Below the pieces are notes generated by a model that did no database searches, was not told where the DNA came from, and worked only from the letters and a program-made list of their open reading frames with translations. A DNA stretch of 64,000 nucleotides from Mercurialis annua. Lineage: Eukaryota > Streptophyta > Magnoliopsida > Malpighiales > Euphorbiaceae. The position numbers and the translations under genes were made by a program. Numbering within the stretch: position 1 is the first letter of the stretch; each line of letters begins with the position of its first letter. Below are positions 41,840-52,081 of this stretch, piece after piece. Location: NCBI RefSeq assembly GCF_937616625.2, contig NC_065571.1:47291651-47355650 (forward strand), read 5' to 3'.

Positions 41840-43642
41840 ATGTCAGAAGTAACTGAGGGGGCGAAGGGTGCTCGTGATGAGCTAGAATATACGCGGAGCT
41901 CCTTGTCAAGAGAGCAGATACTCGGTTATGCCGAGGATTTTAGCTTCCCCGGGTCGTATGTTATTTTGAGGCCGGCGAAATCGTATCGGGCGAATCATAG
42001 CACGGATTCGCCTTCTAAGATAGTAATTTTTCACGAGCAACTTTTAGCGGGTCTTAGGTTTCCCTTAGAGTCTTTAATCGTAGAGGTCTGTCATAATTTA
42101 GGTGTTCCTTTGGGCCAACTGCATCCGAACGCGATTCGCCTTCTTTGTTCTTTTATGGAATCGTGCAGGGTTCGGATGCAGGAGCCTTCGCTTGCTCTTT
42201 TTAATTATTTTTATGTTTTCTCCCGCCGAAAGGGTGAGGAATTTATTTTTGCTGGTGGTCGACCGAATCGGTCTCTTTTTAGTCTTCCTTCTTCTTTGAA
42301 GGGCTGGACCCCTAAGTTTTTCTTGGTTCAACACTCTTCTTTCTCCTCTTTTTCGCGGAGTTTTACTTCTAGTAAGGTTTCGCTTACTAATGTACCTGAT
42401 TTGGATGATGGGGAGAAGGACTTCGCCCTGTCTTTGCTGTCGGATTGTCGTTTTGACAAGCCCAAGCACAGCGTTCTTTTAGAGCAGTATTTAAGTCGCC
42501 GTGAAATACTTTTGGCGGATCTTCCTTTAGAAGGTATTTTTCTAATCTTTGTTGTTATGTTTTGTTTTGTAGGATGTCGACTTCTCTTGAACATTTGCTT
42601 GATAATTTTCATGTCGATATGACTGTAGATATGGGCGAGGTGACTAGCGGCGTTCCTAATCCCTCTACAACTGCTGTGCCGAATCCGACGCCTGATTCGG
42701 TGAATCCGGATCTTGATCCTGCTTCTGGAGATCAAGTTCCTGCTGCGACTTCCGAGTCGCCTCTGCTTCCTTCGAAGGAGTCAGGTCCTTCTCTGAAGGG
42801 GTTGCCTACCGCCGGCCAGAAGCGTCCTGCTGAGGACCAGGCTGGGGCTTCTACCAAGCGTCCCAAGAAGAAGAAATCTTCTGGGGTGTCTTTCGAGGAG
42901 GCACCTCGGTTTGCTGCTTGGGCGGACGCGCAAAATCCGCCTCGTCTTTCAAACGTCGCCATTCTTCATGCTTGCATGGAGAATATTATGATAAAAGAGG
43001 ACATTGAGTCCATTGATCGCGAACATGGCGATAATTTGGCTGAGTTCGCCTGTCTCGGCGGTTTTTCGGTATGCTTCTTTCTTTTTTATATTATGATTTG
43101 TTTCTCTTTTTTCTTTTGTTTTTCTTATTTGTTGTTTTCTTTCGCAGGTGGTCCAGTCCATCGCTGTTTTGGAGCGCCGCCGAAGGGATGCGGTGGATCA
43201 ATTGAAGAAACTCCAGAGAGATTCCGAATCCTGGCTCTCCGAGAAACAAAAGATGGAGGAGGAGGCTGGCGAGGCGACCGGTCTGATCCAACAGCTGAGG
43301 TCCTCCGTATCTACCAAGACTCGGGAGATTTCCGCTTTAGAGGCTCGGGTTCGAACTTTGTCCGAGGAAGTCGAGTCTCTACAATCTTCTTCAGGTGCTC
43401 TCGCTAAGGAGAGGGATGATCTGAAGAAAGAAGAGGGGCGTCTCCGCCGGCGATTGGGTGACTCTGGGAGCTTTTATTCCCAAGTCATGACTCAATACCG
43501 GTTGGCGATCGGGGCAAAGCTGCGGGAGCAGAATCCTGGCGTCGATCTTTCTGGAGTCAATCAGTTGGATCCTGCTTCTTTAGCGAAGGAGGTGAAGGCG
43601 AAGCTTGATAAGCAGAAGCAAGACGCTTTGAATAAGGCTTAG
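41840..43642 (+). CDS. Antisense ORF of the Tat-like retrotransposon (putative gypsy-type transposon protein), spliced
   Basis: Runs opposite to pol. Exon 1 (41840-42533) contains FSFPGSYVILRPAKSYRANH, LLAGLRFPLESLI and PLGQLHPNAIRLLCSFME. This is the pattern of the plant-specific 'putative gypsy type transposon' domain carried by antisense ORFs of Tat elements. Exon 2 has a Pro/Ser-rich linker and a basic KRPKKKK signal (possible nuclear localisation). Exon 3 (43148-43642) is a long coiled coil (QLKKLQRDSESW ... LEARVRTLSEEVESLQ). Intron 43069-43147 is a clean GT-AG with a T-rich acceptor. The first intron is less certain: donor at 42534 with acceptor at 42628 keeps the frame (542 residues), whereas the nearer acceptor at 42572 does not. 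Function unknown in the family. Confidence 0.75.
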
Positions 43643-44031
43643 TTTTTATTTTCTCCTTTTTGTATTTTTTGCTTTTTAGTATTTGTTGCTTTCGCCTCTC
43701 TTTTTTTGTATTGGATCGTGGGCGGATCCTTTGTAATTTTTCTTCTGTTAATATAATGATCTTTTGACCATTGCCTTTCTTTATTTGTAGAGTTAATCTA
43801 AACTCGTTTGTTGTTTTGAGAAGTTAATCTAAACTTCTGCTGGTGTAATTTATTTGTAGGTCCGAATGGATCCTTTTATTTATTTGACTCGGACGAGTCT
43901 AAATTATTTTTTAACTAAGATTCAAACGATTCTTGTTAAGTTGTATGTATTAGGTCTCGAGCGAGCCTATAAGATTTGTTTCGCCGAATCGCTTTTTATT
44001 TCAAAAATGGAAACAAGTACAAGCCCTGAAT
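43643..44031. other. Spacer between convergent antisense ORF and pol
   Basis: About 390 bases, T-rich on the plus strand, with TTAATATAATGATC near 43748. Expected to hold the 3' ends of both converging transcription units. No coding frame with family similarity. Confidence 0.5.
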
Positions 44032-47000
44032 TTATTGATAATACTTTCTCAGGTGTTCTATATTCCAATATCTGGGTACCATGGACCCAGTTATTGTCTT
44101 TAGTCTATATGCGCCTTTGCCAGTAGCTTCTTCTATGATGAAGGGGCCTTCCCAATTAGCTTGCATTTTCTTTACTCCTGCGTTTCCTCTGCCAACTTCC
44201 GCGTTTCGTAAGACCAGATCGCCTCTTTGAAATTCTCTAAAATTCATTCTTTTGTTATGGTATTTTGCGGCTTGCTTCTTGTATGTAGCGGCTCGGGCTA
44301 CCGCTTCATTCCTTCTCTCTTCTAGTAGGTCTAGACATAGTCTTGTTCTAGCCTCATTGGTTTCTTCTTCTAGATAGTTTACTCTGATACTGGGTATTCC
44401 AATTTCTACTGGAATTACTGCTTCAGTGCCGTAGGCGAGCCTGAAAGGTGTTTCGCCAGTTCCTTTTCTAGGAGTTGTTCTGTATGCCCATAGAACGCTG
44501 TATAATTCTTCTACCCAGTTCTCCTTGTACTGAGAAAGTCTCTTTTTTATGCCTTGTGCTATGGTTCGGTTGGTGACTTCTGTCATTCCGTTTGTTTGGG
44601 GGTGCGCCACCGAAGTAAATTTCAAATTGATCATTAGTCCTTTGCAAAATGCCTTGAACCGCTTGCAATTGAATTGTTTGCCGTTGTCTGCTATTACAGT
44701 GTGGGGTATGCCGAATCGGCATATTACTTCGTTTTTGAAGAATTCCTCTACTTTGGCTGCGGTGATGGTTGCGACAGGTGCTACCTCTACCCATTTTGTG
44801 AAGTGCTCTATTGCGACGATTAGGAATTTCGCTTGATGTTTTCCCGTTTCGAACGGTCCAACTATGTCAATCCCCCAAGTGGCGAACGGCCATGGGCTTT
44901 CCATTGATCCTTGAGGTACTGCCGGTACACGACTGATGTTGTCGTGTCTTTGGCATTTATCACATTTCTTGACTAATGCTTTTGCGTCTTCTTTGATGGT
45001 TGGCCAGTAGTATCCCTGGAGTATTGTTTTTCTTGCTATGGTGACTGCTCCTTCGTGCGCGCCGCATATTCCTTCGTGGATTTCCTTTAGGATGGATTCT
45101 CCTGTCTGAGGCGAGACACACCTAGACCATGGATGAGTTAATGAGGTTCGGTAAAGAACTCCATTGTGAAAAGAGTAGTTGGCAGATTTTCTGATGGTGC
45201 GAATGGCTTCGACTTTGTCTATTGGTAACTCGCCGCAGTCTAGATATTTGATCAGTGGAGTCATCCAGGAGTCGGCTTCCTCGATTGCCATGACCTCTGT
45301 TTTTCTGGTGCTTGGTGACTCGAGAATTTCCTTTAGCTGCATTTTAGTGAATAGATCTCCGAGTTCTGACGCTGATTTGGCGATGGCGTCGGCTTCGGTG
45401 TTTTCCTCTCTCGGGATTTGAATGATTTCCCATTGTCCTCCTTGTGCTTCTAGCTGTTGAAGCTGTGTTTTGACTTGACTCAGGTATTCGATCATCCCTG
45501 TTTCTTTGGCTTGATATTCTCCCTTGACTTGATTTACCACCAGCTGGGAGTCGCTATAGATCTTTAGGATTTCCGTTCTTATTTCTAATGCGAGGCCGAG
45601 GCCTGCGATTAGGGCTTCATACTCAGCTACATTGTTGCTGGCGGCGAATTGGATGTTTACTCCATATTCAATCTTGATTTTGTCGGGTCCTTTGAGGATG
45701 GCTCCTGCTCCAGCTCCTTTTTCATTTGATGCTCCATCTACGTGGAGTTCCCATACCAAGGCTGGTTTGGGTTGGCCGGTCTCGGTTGGAGTTATTTCTG
45801 CTACGAAGTCCGCCAAAGCTTGTGCTTTCAGAGTTGGGCGAGGTTCGTATCTTATGTCGTGTTCGCTGAGTTGGATGGACCAGTGGACTAATCTTCCGGA
45901 GGTTTCTGGTCGTTGGATCGCCTTTCGCAATGGTTGATTTGTCCTTACTACAACATTGTGACTTTGGAAGTAGTATCTCAGCTTTTTAGCTGTGGTCAGT
46001 ACGGCAAGTGCCATTTTTTCGATCTCGGGGTATCGTGTCTCCGCGCCCTTCAGGACTCGACTAATGTAGTAGATTGGCTTCATCTCGTTATCTTCTTCCC
46101 TTACCAGCACTGTCCCGATGGTCTCGTTCGTGGTGCTGATGTATAGGTATAGTGTCTCCCCTTTCAGCGGTCTGCTTAGCAATGGTGGGGTGACGAGGAA
46201 TTTCTTTATTTCTTCAAAGGCGTTCTCGCAGTCTTCATTCCATTCAAATTTTTGTGTTCCTTTGAGGGCTTTGAAGAAAGGCAAGCATCTTTTTGCTGAG
46301 CAAGACATGAATCTACCGAGTGCTGTGATTCGCCCGTTGAGTTTTTGAACTTCATTTATGCTTCTTGGTGCCTTCATGTCCATAATTGCTTTGATCTTCT
46401 CGGGGTTCGCCTCTATTCCTCTTTGAGATATCATGAATCCCAGGAATTTCCCGCCTTGTACGCCGAACGTGCATTTGTCGGGGTTCAGCTTCATTCCAAA
46501 CTTATTCAGTATGCTGAATGTTTCTTCAAGATCTTTTGCATGGGTTTCTTCCTTCTCGCTTTTGATGATTAGATCGTCTACATACACCTGGACTCGCTTT
46601 CCTATCTCGTCTTTGAACATGAAATTCATAAGTCTTTGGTACGTTGCTCCAGCATTTTTCAAGCCGAAAGGCATTGCCGTGTAGCAGTAAGTTCCTCCCT
46701 CCGTGATGAATGAAGTTTTTTCTTGGTCTTGCTCCTTCATCTGGATTTGGTGGTAGCCTTGAGCTGCGTCGGCTAGGCTATACATCGCGTGTCCAGCAGT
46801 AGAGTCCACTAGTTGGTCGATATCGGGGAGAGGGTAACTATCTTTAGGACACGCTTTGTTTAGATCGGTGTAATCCACACACATTCTATTTTTTCCGTTG
46901 GCTTTCTTTACGATAACTACGTTAGCTACCCATTCGGGGTAGTGGACTTCTCGTATGAATCCTGCTTTCTCCAGTTTTTCTACTTCTTCAGCGATTATTT

Positions 47001-47865
47001 TCTGTTTTTCTTCCGAGAACTTCCTTTTCTTTTGCTTCACTGGGTTCGCCGCTTCTGCTACATTTAGATCATGAGTAATGACGTGGGGGTCTATTCCGAC
47101 TATTTCTGATGCGTTAGCAGCGAAGGTTTTGACGTTGTTTTTCAGCATGGCTGTGATTTCGCTTTCGATCTTTGGGTTCATGTTTGCGCCGAGATTTACT
47201 CTTTTCTCCTTGTCGAGTTGGAGTTTCTTTGTTTCGCCTTCGGGTGCTGTTTCTTTTTCTTCGATGTCGTGATTAAGGATTTCTTCTATTGCCATTGCTT
47301 CGCCTGATTCTCTTATTGCTTGTTCGTAGCACTTTTTCGCCTCGGCTCGGTTTCCTTGTATCGTGATAATTCCTTGTTTCGTCGGTATCTTCATGGTTAG
47401 CGCCTTTATGCTTGTCACGGCGGCTGAGTCGTGGAGGAAAGGTCTCCCCAGTATCGCGTTGTACGGCAGGTCGATTTCTACGACGCTAAACCGTGTAGGT
47501 AATTCCTCGCTTTTCCTTGTCCTTCCTAGCTTGACGTCGAGAGTAGTTGTTCCATTGGGCTTAATTGGCAAGCCCCCAAATCCTACCACAGGCGTGGCAT
47601 TTCTCTTTAGTTCCGCTAGGTCTCCTCCTAGGCTTTCGTAGGCCTTTTTTGTTATCAGGTTTATTGCGCTTCCTTCATCGATTAGGATTCTCTCAACGTT
47701 CCAGTGTTCGATGATCATGGCCACTACCAGAGCTTCGTTGTGCTCTTCGGCTATTCTCCCGAAGTCCTCTCCGTCAAAAGTCACTGGAGGAGGAGTTGAG
47801 AGTTCTGTTGCTTTTCGTTTTCTCTGTGTCGTTTGATCTTTCAGGTTTACTCTTTCAGAAGTCAT
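44032..47865 (-). CDS. pol: Retrotransposon pol polyprotein (protease, RT, RNase H, integrase)
   Basis: Uninterrupted 1277-codon frame. Protease: active-site stretch ILIDEGSAINLI around residue 63. Reverse transcriptase: YVDDLIIKS with YVDD at 428-431, preceded by RMCVDYTDLNKACPKDSYPL and MPFGLKNAGATYQRLM. RNase H: HVDGASNEKGAGAGA near residue 705 with SDSQLVVNQV later. Integrase: His/Cys zinc finger ending CDKCQRH (about 970), then the D-D-E core with TWGIDIVGPF and VIADNGKQF, and HPQTNGMTEVTNRT. It ends EHLRKYYQ. The usual aspartate-glycine at the protease site reads DEGS, so cleavage activity is a question. Start is ATG 47865, since the three upstream in-frame codons do not include an ATG. 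There is no Gag upstream. The frame is intact, in keeping with the identical LTRs. Confidence 0.95.
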   Translation of the reverse strand: MTSERVNLKDQTTQRKRKATELSTPPPVTFDGEDFGRIAEEHNEALVVAMIIEHWNVERILIDEGSAINLITKKAYESLGGDLAELKRNATPVVGFGGLPIKPNGTTTLDVKLGRTRKSEELPTRFSVVEIDLPYNAILGRPFLHDSAAVTSIKALTMKIPTKQGIITIQGNRAEAKKCYEQAIRESGEAMAIEEILNHDIEEKETAPEGETKKLQLDKEKRVNLGANMNPKIESEITAMLKNNVKTFAANASEIVGIDPHVITHDLNVAEAANPVKQKKRKFSEEKQKIIAEEVEKLEKAGFIREVHYPEWVANVVIVKKANGKNRMCVDYTDLNKACPKDSYPLPDIDQLVDSTAGHAMYSLADAAQGYHQIQMKEQDQEKTSFITEGGTYCYTAMPFGLKNAGATYQRLMNFMFKDEIGKRVQVYVDDLIIKSEKEETHAKDLEETFSILNKFGMKLNPDKCTFGVQGGKFLGFMISQRGIEANPEKIKAIMDMKAPRSINEVQKLNGRITALGRFMSCSAKRCLPFFKALKGTQKFEWNEDCENAFEEIKKFLVTPPLLSRPLKGETLYLYISTTNETIGTVLVREEDNEMKPIYYISRVLKGAETRYPEIEKMALAVLTTAKKLRYYFQSHNVVVRTNQPLRKAIQRPETSGRLVHWSIQLSEHDIRYEPRPTLKAQALADFVAEITPTETGQPKPALVWELHVDGASNEKGAGAGAILKGPDKIKIEYGVNIQFAASNNVAEYEALIAGLGLALEIRTEILKIYSDSQLVVNQVKGEYQAKETGMIEYLSQVKTQLQQLEAQGGQWEIIQIPREENTEADAIAKSASELGDLFTKMQLKEILESPSTRKTEVMAIEEADSWMTPLIKYLDCGELPIDKVEAIRTIRKSANYSFHNGVLYRTSLTHPWSRCVSPQTGESILKEIHEGICGAHEGAVTIARKTILQGYYWPTIKEDAKALVKKCDKCQRHDNISRVPAVPQGSMESPWPFATWGIDIVGPFETGKHQAKFLIVAIEHFTKWVEVAPVATITAAKVEEFFKNEVICRFGIPHTVIADNGKQFNCKRFKAFCKGLMINLKFTSVAHPQTNGMTEVTNRTIAQGIKKRLSQYKENWVEELYSVLWAYRTTPRKGTGETPFRLAYGTEAVIPVEIGIPSIRVNYLEEETNEARTRLCLDLLEERRNEAVARAATYKKQAAKYHNKRMNFREFQRGDLVLRNAEVGRGNAGVKKMQANWEGPFIIEEATGKGAYRLKTITGSMVPRYWNIEHLRKYYQ

Positions 47866-47929
47866 CTTCTTCAATGAGATTTGTTTTTGAGTTCAGAAAA
47901 GCTCCTTCTTTTGAAGTTTAGTTAAGCTT

Positions 47930-47947
47930 TTCCCACAGACGGCGCCA
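47930..47947 (-). promoter_or_regulatory. Primer binding site
   Basis: On the minus strand TGGCGCCGTCTGTGGGAA begins two bases after the 5' LTR. A TGGCGCC start is usual for tRNA-primed plant Ty3/gypsy elements of this group; the exact tRNA is not determined. Confidence 0.75.
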
Positions 47948-47949
47948 AT

Positions 47950-48542
47950 TGATGGAGTCTGCCTTCTGAACCGGTGAGTGAACCTGCAAAACAGGGTAGA
48001 AGCTAACCGGACGGTGGTTGTCCGATTAACTCTCCGATGCTAAAGTCAGTTTAGAGCTTTGAGCAGCGTTTTGAGTATATGAATGTAATTGTAATTCTAG
48101 GCATACCTCGTGCTCCTTTTATAGTAGACGAATATACCTAGTAGAGTTGTATTAGGTAGGTGAATCCTACTTTGTAGGGATTCGGCCGTATCTTAAGGAT
48201 TCTCCTGATTTGTCGAGATCTACCTTAATCTGATAAGAATCCTATTTAGGAACGTCTTCCTAAATAGTCTTATCTTCCTAAAGTAGAGCTTATCCTTCCA
48301 TATGTAGTGTTTGTGTCCAAATAGGACAAGGTTTCCATATTTAGTCGTTTATCCGAATCCCGGACCTGACGCGCTCTTGGCGGATCATGTGGGATTCGGT
48401 CTTTATTAGTGTATTACCGAATCTTAGAGATTCGGTATCTCCTTCATATCTTTCCGTCTCCAGGGGGAGTCCGGTGTCGCCTGAGAGTGGATCTCCTGCA
48501 ACTCGGCTCCATTATACTTACAGTAGGATTCGGTATCCATCA
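47950..48542 (-). repeat. 5' LTR of the Tat-like element
   Basis: 593 bp and promoter-bearing. On the minus strand TATAAAAG (plus 48116-48123) within CTACTATAAAAGGAGC is a convincing U3 TATA box, placing the transcription start about 30 bp further toward lower coordinates. The same site exists in the 3' LTR at about 40798-40805. Confidence 0.95.
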
Positions 48543-48547
48543 GTAAT

Positions 48548-49640
48548 TTTAAAATAAGTGAACTGAATATAAATTTAATATTAACTCAATGTTAACTCAA
48601 TATAAACTCAAAGTAAACTTATTGTGAAATCAATATAAATTCAATATCAATTTAATGTTCACTGAATGTTAACTCAAAGTAAATGTTTTGATAAATAATT
48701 ATAAATTTAAAATGAAATTATTTTTTATTATTATATAAAATTATTTTTCTATAATTTATACTTTCAAAAATAAACTATAGTAGATTGAAAGTAAAATATT
48801 TAAGTTTTTATTACAGTAATTTGTGTAAATTTAATGCTAACTCAATATCGACTCAATGTCAACTTAATAACGACCTAATATCAACTCCATGTAAACCTAA
48901 TGTCAACTCAATGTAAATAAATGTCAATTCGAAGTAAATATTTTAGTAAGTATAATTTTAAAAATCAACTTAATATCAGCTCAATGTAAATTTAATATCA
49001 ACTCAACGTAGACTCAATGTCAACTCAATGTAAACCTAATGTCAACTCAATGTTATCCTAATATCAACTCAATGTAAACCTAATGTCAATCCGAAGTAAT
49101 TTTTTAGTAAATTATTTTAATTTTGAAATGTAAATTAATATCAACTCAGTGTAAACTTAATAACTCAACGTCGACTAAATGTCGACTCAATGTAAACCTA
49201 ATATCGACTCAATGTCAACCTAATGTCAATCCGAAGTAATGTTTTAGTAAATTATTTTAATTTTCAAATGTAAATTAATATTAACTCAATGTAAACTTTA
49301 TAACTCAACGTCAACTCAATGTAAACCTAATGTCGACTCTATGTCAACTCAATATAAACCTAATGCCGACTAAATGTTAACTCAATGTAAACCTAATGTC
49401 AATCTGAAGTATTTTTTTAATAAATTATTTTAAATTTGAAATGTAAATTAATATCTACTTAATGCAAACTTAATAACTGAATGTTGACTCAATGTCAACT
49501 TAATGTCGACTTAATGTCAACTCAATGTAAACCTAATGTCGACTCAATGTCAACTCAATGTAAATTACATGTCAATTCAAAGTAAATTTTTTAGAAATTA
49601 TTATAATTTTAAAAATTAACTTAATATCAACTCAATTAAC
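48548..49640. repeat. Long degenerate ACTCAATGTAAACCTAATGTC array
   Basis: About 1.1 kb built from ACTCAATGTAAAC, CTAATGTCAACTC and GACTCAATGTC motifs, with a higher-order period of roughly 150-200 bp marked by AATCCGAAGTAAT and TAAATTATTTTAATTTT. Non-coding. Continues the array at 40455-40631. Confidence 0.75.
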
Positions 49641-49834
49641 ATATATAATCTGTTTTGAGTTTATGCCGAGTTGATATTAAGTTGATTGCGTTTTTAATAC
49701 ATTAATTTATAAAATCTATTTTAACTTAGTTTATTTTTAGTTAATATTTAATTAGAATAAATTATTTTAAATTTTGACAAGCGTAATATCTTATTAGTGT
49801 TTTATAATAATATATTATTTATAATCTCACTCCT

Positions 49835-50706
49835 AATTACTTATTAACGATATTTAATGCTGCTCTCCAATCCATTTGGAGAGCAGCTTGTATTAAAAAA
49901 AATTAATAATTGGAAAATTAATCATTAGTATTTAATGATTGGTTTCCCAATTATTTGCGTTTAATTATTATATGGCATGTTTTAATTTTTATAAAACTCT
50001 AACCCCTTATAAAATTTAAACTCTTAAAACATTAATTTTAAAAATATAACTTTTAATTTCTAACTTCCAATTAATCCAGTTACGATAGTTTTTTATTTTT
50101 ATCGATGTTCATTATATCATTTGATGATTATCCGTTAATTTTATTTATTTAATATTTATTAATTCTGTTAGTAAGTTTTTGGATTATTTAATAAATTATA
50201 CTTTATCAATCGAAAGAGAAATCATAATTATGAGATAAAAATAGAAAATAAATTAATGATAACAATATTTTACAAAAAATACAAAACATTTCAAGATTCC
50301 GGAGTTAACTTATTTAATATGTACTTTTTGTAAAATATTATTGCAATTTTTTTTCTATCTTTTAATAATTATGATTTCTTTTTCGAATGATAAAGTATAA
50401 TTTAATAAATAATCAAAAAACTTACTAATAAATATTAAATAAATAAAATTAACGGATAACCATCGAAACGATATAATGAACGCCGATATAAAAAATAAAA
50501 TAATCGTGATTAGATTAATTGAAAGTTAGAAATTAAAGATTATATTTTTAAAATTAATTTTTTAAGAGATTACATTTTAGGAGTTAGAATTTATAAAAAT
50601 TAAAACATGATCATTAAATGCTAATGATTGGTTCTCCAATTTTTTTTAATACAAGCTGCTCTCCAAATGGATTGGAGAGCAGCATTAAATATTGTTAATA
50701 AGTAAT
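49835..50706. mobile_element. Foldback-type element with arms of about 400 bp
   Basis: Left arm begins ATTACTTATTAACGATATTT and GCTGCTCTCCAATCC; right arm is its inverse through AGCAGCATTAAATATTG and TTAATAAGTAAT. The arms stay complementary almost to the centre (GGATAACCATC-type segments at about 50130 and 50455). Each arm includes the palindrome GCTCTCCAATCCATTTGGAGAGC. A further palindrome copy follows at 50732-50757 outside the right arm. No coding frame. Confidence 0.7.
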
Positions 50707-50769
50707 CATGAGTGTTAATAAGTAATTAAGAGCTGCTCTCCAATCCATTTGGAGAGCATCATGCAAATT

Positions 50770-51720
50770 AGCGTGCAGTTAGAGAAAAGACACTAAATGG
50801 AAAATACACAAAATTGTGGCACAAAAAGAGAAATACACTCCCTATACGCTATAATCTGAGAAATAACCCTATTAATTAACTAGAAGAAAGGACCAAGCAA
50901 TGAAAATGGATTGTAATACCATAGAGAATAAAATAACACTGCATAAATTTTTGTTATAGTACTTAATATCAATAAATACAATAAGTTTGTTTCAATTGAA
51001 AATAAATATTCTATAATTTTAGCATTATAGTAGGTTTACATAATAAAAGATTACCTTAATTAAAAATATATTGATTGAAATATAAATAAATACAAATTTT
51101 ATCATCTACAATCTTTTATTCGAAATAAAATTAACCTACAAATTTTTTAAAGTAAAAATATTACTTTTCATTTCAACATTTTATATGCCAACAAATCAGA
51201 TTATGTTAAATCAAAATAGCAAATGATAAAATATCTAAAAAATAATAATAATTGTAATATTTAGTTTTATAATTGAAATAATATTCGTATGAGTTTTTCT
51301 TAGTTGTATGTCGCTTTTTCATAAAAAAATATTAAGTTCAACATGTTGCTCCAATATTATATAAAAAAAGTTAATTTAAGTTCGATTAAGAAAATCTATC
51401 TTTTGATATATGTTTACAACCTAATATAATGAGTTATCTATACGGTATGAGATTCAAAGGTTTTAGAGCTTATTTGTTAAAAAATTCTTGTCAACCACGT
51501 TTTTAGGATAGATACGGCGTAAATCTAGTGCATCTTATAATTTGATGGCATATCAAAATTGATTATAATATAATATTATAAAAATACAAGATTATAATAT
51601 ATTTTTATAAATTTATTGATATCTATTCATAAAATATTTTTAATTTAAATTCTTAATTTTAAGATATATTTTAAAATTTTAGTTTTTATATTTTTCAATT
51701 TTCAGTTTGGACCCCCTTGA
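50770..51720. other. AT-rich, non-coding interior of hAT-like element A
   Basis: No gene or sub-element could be recognised. The only distinctive feature is the approach to the right terminus (TTTGGACCCCC near 51707). Confidence 0.45.
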
Positions 51721-52081
51721 TATAAAAGTTTGCATCCGTGTATATATATATATCAGAGCCTGACATACAGTGACGGATACAGAAACATTGAAGAGGGGGA
51801 CCCATTTTTAAATATTATAATAGAACTTTTTAAATACAACGTAAAAACAAAGATAATGGAACTTCTTAAATGGAATGGAAGGAGTAATATAAAAAATTAC
51901 ATTTAAAAATAAAAATAATTAGTCTATGTAGCAAAATCTAAATACAATAAATTATGTAATTCTAATTTTGAATAAATAAAAAATAATACTCCCTCCATTT
52001 TTTTTAGTTGTCACTTTAGACAAATGTGTTTTTCCATCAATAGTTGTCTTTTTAGAAATTCAAGATAACATTAGCTACAAT

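Larger units (their letters stand above)
40632..48542 (-). mobile_element. Ty3/gypsy LTR retrotransposon, Tat-like, gag-less, very young
   Basis: The element is 7911 bp on the minus strand, flanked by a perfect 5-bp target duplication GTAAT (40627-40631 and 48543-48547). The 593-bp LTRs (TG...CA) appear identical on reading, so insertion was recent. Order in the element's own direction: 5' LTR, primer binding site, pol (protease, reverse transcriptase, RNase H, integrase), a gene in the opposite direction, polypurine tract, 3' LTR. Lack of a chromodomain and the antisense gene between pol and 3' LTR point to the Tat lineage. Only about 85 bases separate the 5' LTR from the pol ATG, so gag is missing and the copy should depend on Gag supplied in trans. 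Confidence 0.93.
38457..51740 (-). mobile_element. Long hAT-like element (A), interrupted by younger insertions
   Basis: The left terminus CAGTGACGGATTTACC with GACACTGGACCCCC matches the right terminus of the element at 51768-56192. The right terminus GGACCCCCTTGATATAAAAG followed by GCATCCGTG matches the left terminus of that element with the last CACT lost. It is therefore the same family in opposite orientation. Both sides are flanked by TATATATA, compatible with an 8-bp hAT duplication but uninformative because it is a microsatellite. It contains the LTR element at 40632-48542, a foldback element, arrays of short repeats and no transposase. Without the LTR element it would be about 5.4 kb. 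End-to-end integrity is inference. Confidence 0.55.

Noticed and set aside
42098..42735. Minus-strand frames opposite the antisense ORF
   Set aside because: Shadow frames of the recognised plus-strand coding sequence, with low-complexity Arg/Lys-rich translation and no family resemblance.
44549..47641. Ten plus-strand frames of 60-101 codons opposite pol
   Set aside because: Shadows of the minus-strand pol frame.
48548..49640. Centromeric satellite
   Set aside because: Motifs are short and degenerate, the array is only about 1.3 kb in total, and it lies inside a transposon.
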